From Dokdonia donghaensis DSW-1 (lineage in GTDB: Bacteria; Bacteroidota; Bacteroidia; Flavobacteriales; Flavobacteriaceae): a stretch of 64,000 nucleotides of DNA. Positions within the stretch are counted from its first letter, which is position 1. The number at the start of each line of letters is the position of its first letter. Under the pieces are notes generated by a model that was not told the DNA's origin, did not search any database, and saw only the letters and a program-made list of their open reading frames with translations. Made by a program: the position numbers and the translations under genes. The stretch covers positions 866,001-930,000 of the forward strand of contig NZ_CP015125.1 in assembly GCF_001653755.1 (NCBI RefSeq), read 5' to 3'. Shown here piece after piece: positions 61,878 through 64,000 of this stretch.

Positions 61878-61966
61878 AAACAAAAAAAGCCTTTCCAATC
61901 AGGAAAAGCTCTTCATCGGATTCAACTACAAACCCTTACCACGTGTGACGTGGCCAACACAACACT
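61878..61966 (-). ncRNA. Repeated structured element, copy 2 (candidate sRNA)
   Basis: Second copy of the element at 59212. The minus strand shows the same CCACGT-CAC-ACGTGG hairpin and ends with GCTTTTCC-TGAT-TGGAAAGGC plus TTTTTTT. It starts only a few bases beyond the tRNA-Asp terminator, so it would need its own promoter or read-through. Confidence 0.55.
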
Positions 61967-61968
61967 GT

Positions 61969-61993
61969 AAAAAAAAAGCCCACAAATGTGGGC
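61969..61993 (-). terminator. Terminator of tRNA-Asp
   Basis: GCCCACA/TGTGGGC stem with a 2-base loop and a long T-run on the minus strand. Confidence 0.88.
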
Positions 61994-62002
61994 TTAATTA
62001 TG

Positions 62003-62076
62003 CGGTCTGGACGAGACTCGAACTCGCGACCCCCTGCGTGACAGGCAGATATTCTAACCAACTGAACTACCAGACC
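62003..62076 (-). tRNA. tRNA-Asp (GTC)
   Basis: 74 bases; acceptor stem GGTCTGG/CCAGACC, D-arm TTCAGTTGGTTAGAA, anticodon loop CTGTCAC (GTC), T-arm GTTCGAGTC. CCA not encoded. A 140-codon plus-strand frame across it is spurious. Confidence 0.97.
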
Positions 62077-62183
62077 GTTCCCTTATGTTATAGACTTGAA
62101 GGTTGTCTTAATTTTTCAATATTTTACTTGCTACATTTCCTTTGTCAAGAACTAACAACTCATCGTTGCTCTGTTGCGGGTGC

Positions 62184-62215
62184 AAATATAGAACACCTTT
62201 TTAATTGCACCAAAT
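62184..62215 (-). promoter_or_regulatory. Promoter of tRNA-Asp
   Basis: Minus strand TTTG (62215-62212), 20-base spacer, TATATTTG (62191-62184), then GCACCCGC. It implies a precursor leader of about 100 bases; that 62077-62177 stretch holds no other RNA that I recognise. Confidence 0.65.
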
Positions 62216-62230
62216 AATTTTTTAAAATTT

Positions 62231-63172
62231 TTATAAAAATTTCTGACGCTCTACTAAAAACGTCGTGAGTATAGGGCTAAAGCCGTTTTCTATAATCGCA
62301 GGAATGTACTTAATTCTATATTGTGCACACTTGATTTGCAGTGTTTTAAAATAAGTTTCTACAGAGCTTTTGTAAATATCACGTATACTATCTGCATATA
62401 AATTAATAGATGCTCCACTTTCTACATCAACAAACTTTTTTGGGCTATTGTCAAAATCAAAGTTATATTCCTTCTCTTTACTGTAGGTGTGAAACAAAAT
62501 TACTTCGTGCTTGTTGTATTTAAGATGCTGTAAGGCTTCAAAAAGTTGCTCTTGCTCCACATCATCTTGTAGCATATCAGAAAAAAGAAAAACCAGGGAC
62601 CTACGTTTTAACTTCTCTGCAATAAGATGAAGGTGTTTATAAGTATCTGTGCCTTTAGGTTGTTCCTTATGTGAGCGAGTAGTATTTATAATACCATTAA
62701 GTTGGTCTAGTAGCATATGGTGGTGCCTGTCGCTACCTTTTTCTCCTGTATAAAAATCATAAGTATCACTATAGATACTCATTCCCACAGCATCACGCTG
62801 CTTCTTCATAAGATTCATAATAGCTGCGCTAGCCAGCGCAGAGAAGCTTATCTTGTTAAGCTCTGTTATGCTCGGCTCTTTTACAGCAGGATAGTGCATA
62901 GAACTACTATTATCTACAATAAGGTGACAGCGCAGGTTAGTTTCTTCTTCATATCGCTTTGTATAAAGCCTGTCTGTCTTTGCATAGAGTTTCCAGTCTA
63001 TGTGTTTTGTACTCTCGCCGGGGTTGTAAATCTTATGTTCTGCAAACTCTGCCGAGAAGCCGTGAAAAGGACTCTTATGCATACCAGATATAAATCCCTC
63101 TACCACCTGGCACGCTAGTAGCTCTAAATTGCCAAAGCCTGAGGTTTTATGAAGTTCTGATTTTATATCCAT
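62231..63172 (-). CDS. DUF58 domain protein (second copy in window)
   Basis: 313 aa. FAEHKIYNPGESTKHIDWKLYAKTDRLYTKRYEEE (about 44-79) is the DUF58 signature; VDNSSSMHY and FLFSDML are VWA-like. No MoxR ATPase adjoins this copy, unlike the bat-operon paralogue at 32033, to which it is only distantly similar. The ATPase may be encoded elsewhere. Confidence 0.9.
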   Translation of the reverse strand: MDIKSELHKTSGFGNLELLACQVVEGFISGMHKSPFHGFSAEFAEHKIYNPGESTKHIDWKLYAKTDRLYTKRYEEETNLRCHLIVDNSSSMHYPAVKEPSITELNKISFSALASAAIMNLMKKQRDAVGMSIYSDTYDFYTGEKGSDRHHHMLLDQLNGIINTTRSHKEQPKGTDTYKHLHLIAEKLKRRSLVFLFSDMLQDDVEQEQLFEALQHLKYNKHEVILFHTYSKEKEYNFDFDNSPKKFVDVESGASINLYADSIRDIYKSSVETYFKTLQIKCAQYRIKYIPAIIENGFSPILTTFLVERQKFL

Positions 63173-63183
63173 AGAGAAGGGTG

Positions 63184-63245
63184 TCTGGTCGAGCGCAGTC
63201 GAGACCTATATAAACTTAGTTCATAATCTCTCGACTGCGCTCGAG
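63184..63245. repeat. Dispersed inverted-repeat element, copy B
   Basis: TCGAGCGCAGTCGAGA (63189-63204) and its exact reverse complement (63229-63244) are separated by 24 bases. The flanks TCTGGT...CCTAT are shared with copy A at 17654. Confidence 0.88.
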
Positions 63246-63257
63246 CAGACAGTATTA

Positions 63258-63806
63258 TTATCCTTCGTAAACGCCGTCTACGATACCGTAGTCTACAGAC
63301 TCATCTGCACCCATCCAGTGATCACGCTGGAAGTCTTTCATTATTTTATCAAAAGTTTGCCCACAGTTATCTGCAAGGATCTGTGCGCTAAGCTCTTTTG
63401 TTTTTACAATTTCTTGTGCAGTAATTTCTATATCAGATGCTTGACCTCTAGCTCCTCCAGAAGGCTGGTGTATCATAACACGAGCGTGTGGCTGTATAAA
63501 GCGGCGACCTTTTTCTCCTACAGAGAGTAATAGTGACCCCATACTAGCAGCTAGGCCTGTACAGATGGTAGAGACTGGGCTCTTAATCATCTTTATAGTG
63601 TCATACATTGCAAACCCAGAAGTTACATAACCACCAGGGCTATTTATAAATAACTGAATCTCATCGTGCCCTTGTGCGTCAAGATATAGTAATCTATCTA
63701 TAACGTGCTTTGCGCTCTTATCATCTACCATTCCCCAAAGGAATACCTTTCTATCATTGAGCAACTGGTTGTCAATAGCGTCTTGTACTTTTATTTTCTT
63801 TTCCAT
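63258..63806 (-). CDS. clpP: ATP-dependent Clp protease proteolytic subunit
   Basis: 182 aa serine protease subunit. Catalytic Ser88 in GLAASMGS, His113 in MIHQPSGG and Asp162 in FQRDHWMGA are all present; INSPGG near 55-60. No propeptide and shorter than E. coli ClpP, so possibly a second ClpP paralogue. No clpX follows; the next gene downstream is DUF58. Confidence 0.94.
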   Translation of the reverse strand: MEKKIKVQDAIDNQLLNDRKVFLWGMVDDKSAKHVIDRLLYLDAQGHDEIQLFINSPGGYVTSGFAMYDTIKMIKSPVSTICTGLAASMGSLLLSVGEKGRRFIQPHARVMIHQPSGGARGQASDIEITAQEIVKTKELSAQILADNCGQTFDKIMKDFQRDHWMGADESVDYGIVDGVYEG

Positions 63807-63906
63807 AAATATCGCTGCTCTGGCAGCTATTAGTCATTTTCGCTTGCGCAAAAATCTATTGGTGTTAGACAATATAAATTTCATAAATAGTAAAGTTTGC
63901 ATTTTA

Positions 63907-63922
63907 CGCTTTCGCGAAAGCG
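63907..63922. repeat. 16-bp palindrome, copy 28 (upstream of clpP, exact)
   Basis: Exact copy with TTA on its left, 101 bases before the clpP start. Confidence 0.95.
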
Positions 63923-63950
63923 TACACCTTCTATCTAATGCTTTAAAAAT

Positions 63951-63976
63951 ACAAAAAGGCTCGGCACTGTGCCAAA
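63951..63976 (-). terminator. Terminator-like hairpin of a gene beyond the right edge
   Basis: Minus strand GGTTTGGCA-CAG-TGCCGAGCC (nine pairs with G-U) followed by TTTTTG. It would end a minus-strand transcript entering from the right; possible TAA TAA stop codons lie at 63991-63996. Confidence 0.6.
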
Positions 63977-64000
63977 CCTTTCTGATAATCTTATTAAAAT

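Noticed and set aside
61795..62217. 140-codon plus-strand open frame after the response regulator
   Set aside because: It runs through the operon terminator, the 85-bp repeat and the tRNA-Asp gene; the peptide has no family-like features.
1683..63922. The palindrome as chromosome segregation parS sites
   Set aside because: parS has a TTTCACGTGAAA core and few, clustered copies; here the core is TTTCGCGAAA and copies are spread evenly.
1..64000. Search by eye for CRISPR arrays, transposases, phage genes and toxin-antitoxin pairs
   Set aside because: None found; the dispersed palindromes are too short and irregularly spaced to be CRISPR repeats.

Overview
The window is an AT-rich bacterial chromosome segment whose gene content points to a marine member of the Flavobacteriaceae (a Dokdonia/Krokinobacter-like organism is my inference). 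Supporting signs are Bacteroidetes-type promoters (TAnnTTTG at -7), type IX secretion genes (PorZ and a type B sorting-domain protein), two TonB-dependent receptors, a complete Bat/MoxR operon, a bacterial geranylgeranylglyceryl-phosphate synthase and several photolyases. Almost everything looks like core chromosome; I see no prophage, transposase or CRISPR array.

Layout. 1-7.2 kb: the start of a secreted protein leaving the left edge, gdhA, porZ-recO, and a heme-type TonB receptor. 7.2-19.4 kb: rsmI, tdk-alr, mscL, asd, an acetyltransferase, a prolyl oligopeptidase, gpsA, pheS and small conserved proteins. 19.4-24.8 kb: cvpA and a SulP / beta-carbonic anhydrase / SulP block that looks like inorganic carbon handling. 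24.8-34 kb: the minus-strand operon moxR-DUF58-(554-aa membrane protein)-batA-batB-batC-batD-batE. 34-42 kb: an aldo/keto reductase, an SDR, an AlbA-like protein, a phosphatase, an orphan histidine kinase, a NudK-type hydrolase, a HIT protein, a four-helix-bundle protein flanked by hexamer repeats, and greA. 42-49.3 kb: a TonB receptor behind a TPP riboswitch, opposite a strand carrying GGGPS, a thiamine-binding-like protein, a PnuC/PnuT transporter, a NadR-like kinase and DUF4301, which together suggest thiamine salvage. 49.4-55.2 kb: three different photolyase/cryptochrome genes in tandem, a TIGR03643-like protein, DUF2452 and msrA, a light and oxidative damage island. 55.3-64 kb: an M20 peptidase, a T9SS type B protein, tRNA-Asn, a sensor kinase/response regulator pair, tRNA-Asp, a second DUF58 protein and a ClpP.

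The most striking signal is not a gene. A 16-bp palindrome, CGCTTTCGCGAAAGCG, occurs about 28 times (15 exact, 13 degenerate), roughly once per 2.3 kb. Half the copies lie between genes and half inside coding sequences. None of its reading frames contains a stop, and inside proteins it is read as AFAKA, RFRES or LSRK. Two other dispersed repeats are present: a pair of about 62-bp inverted-repeat elements (17654, 63184), and a pair of about 85-bp elements near the two tRNAs (59212, 61878) that look like small structured RNAs with their own terminators. A third candidate RNA, with three hairpins and a terminator, lies at 58704-58816.
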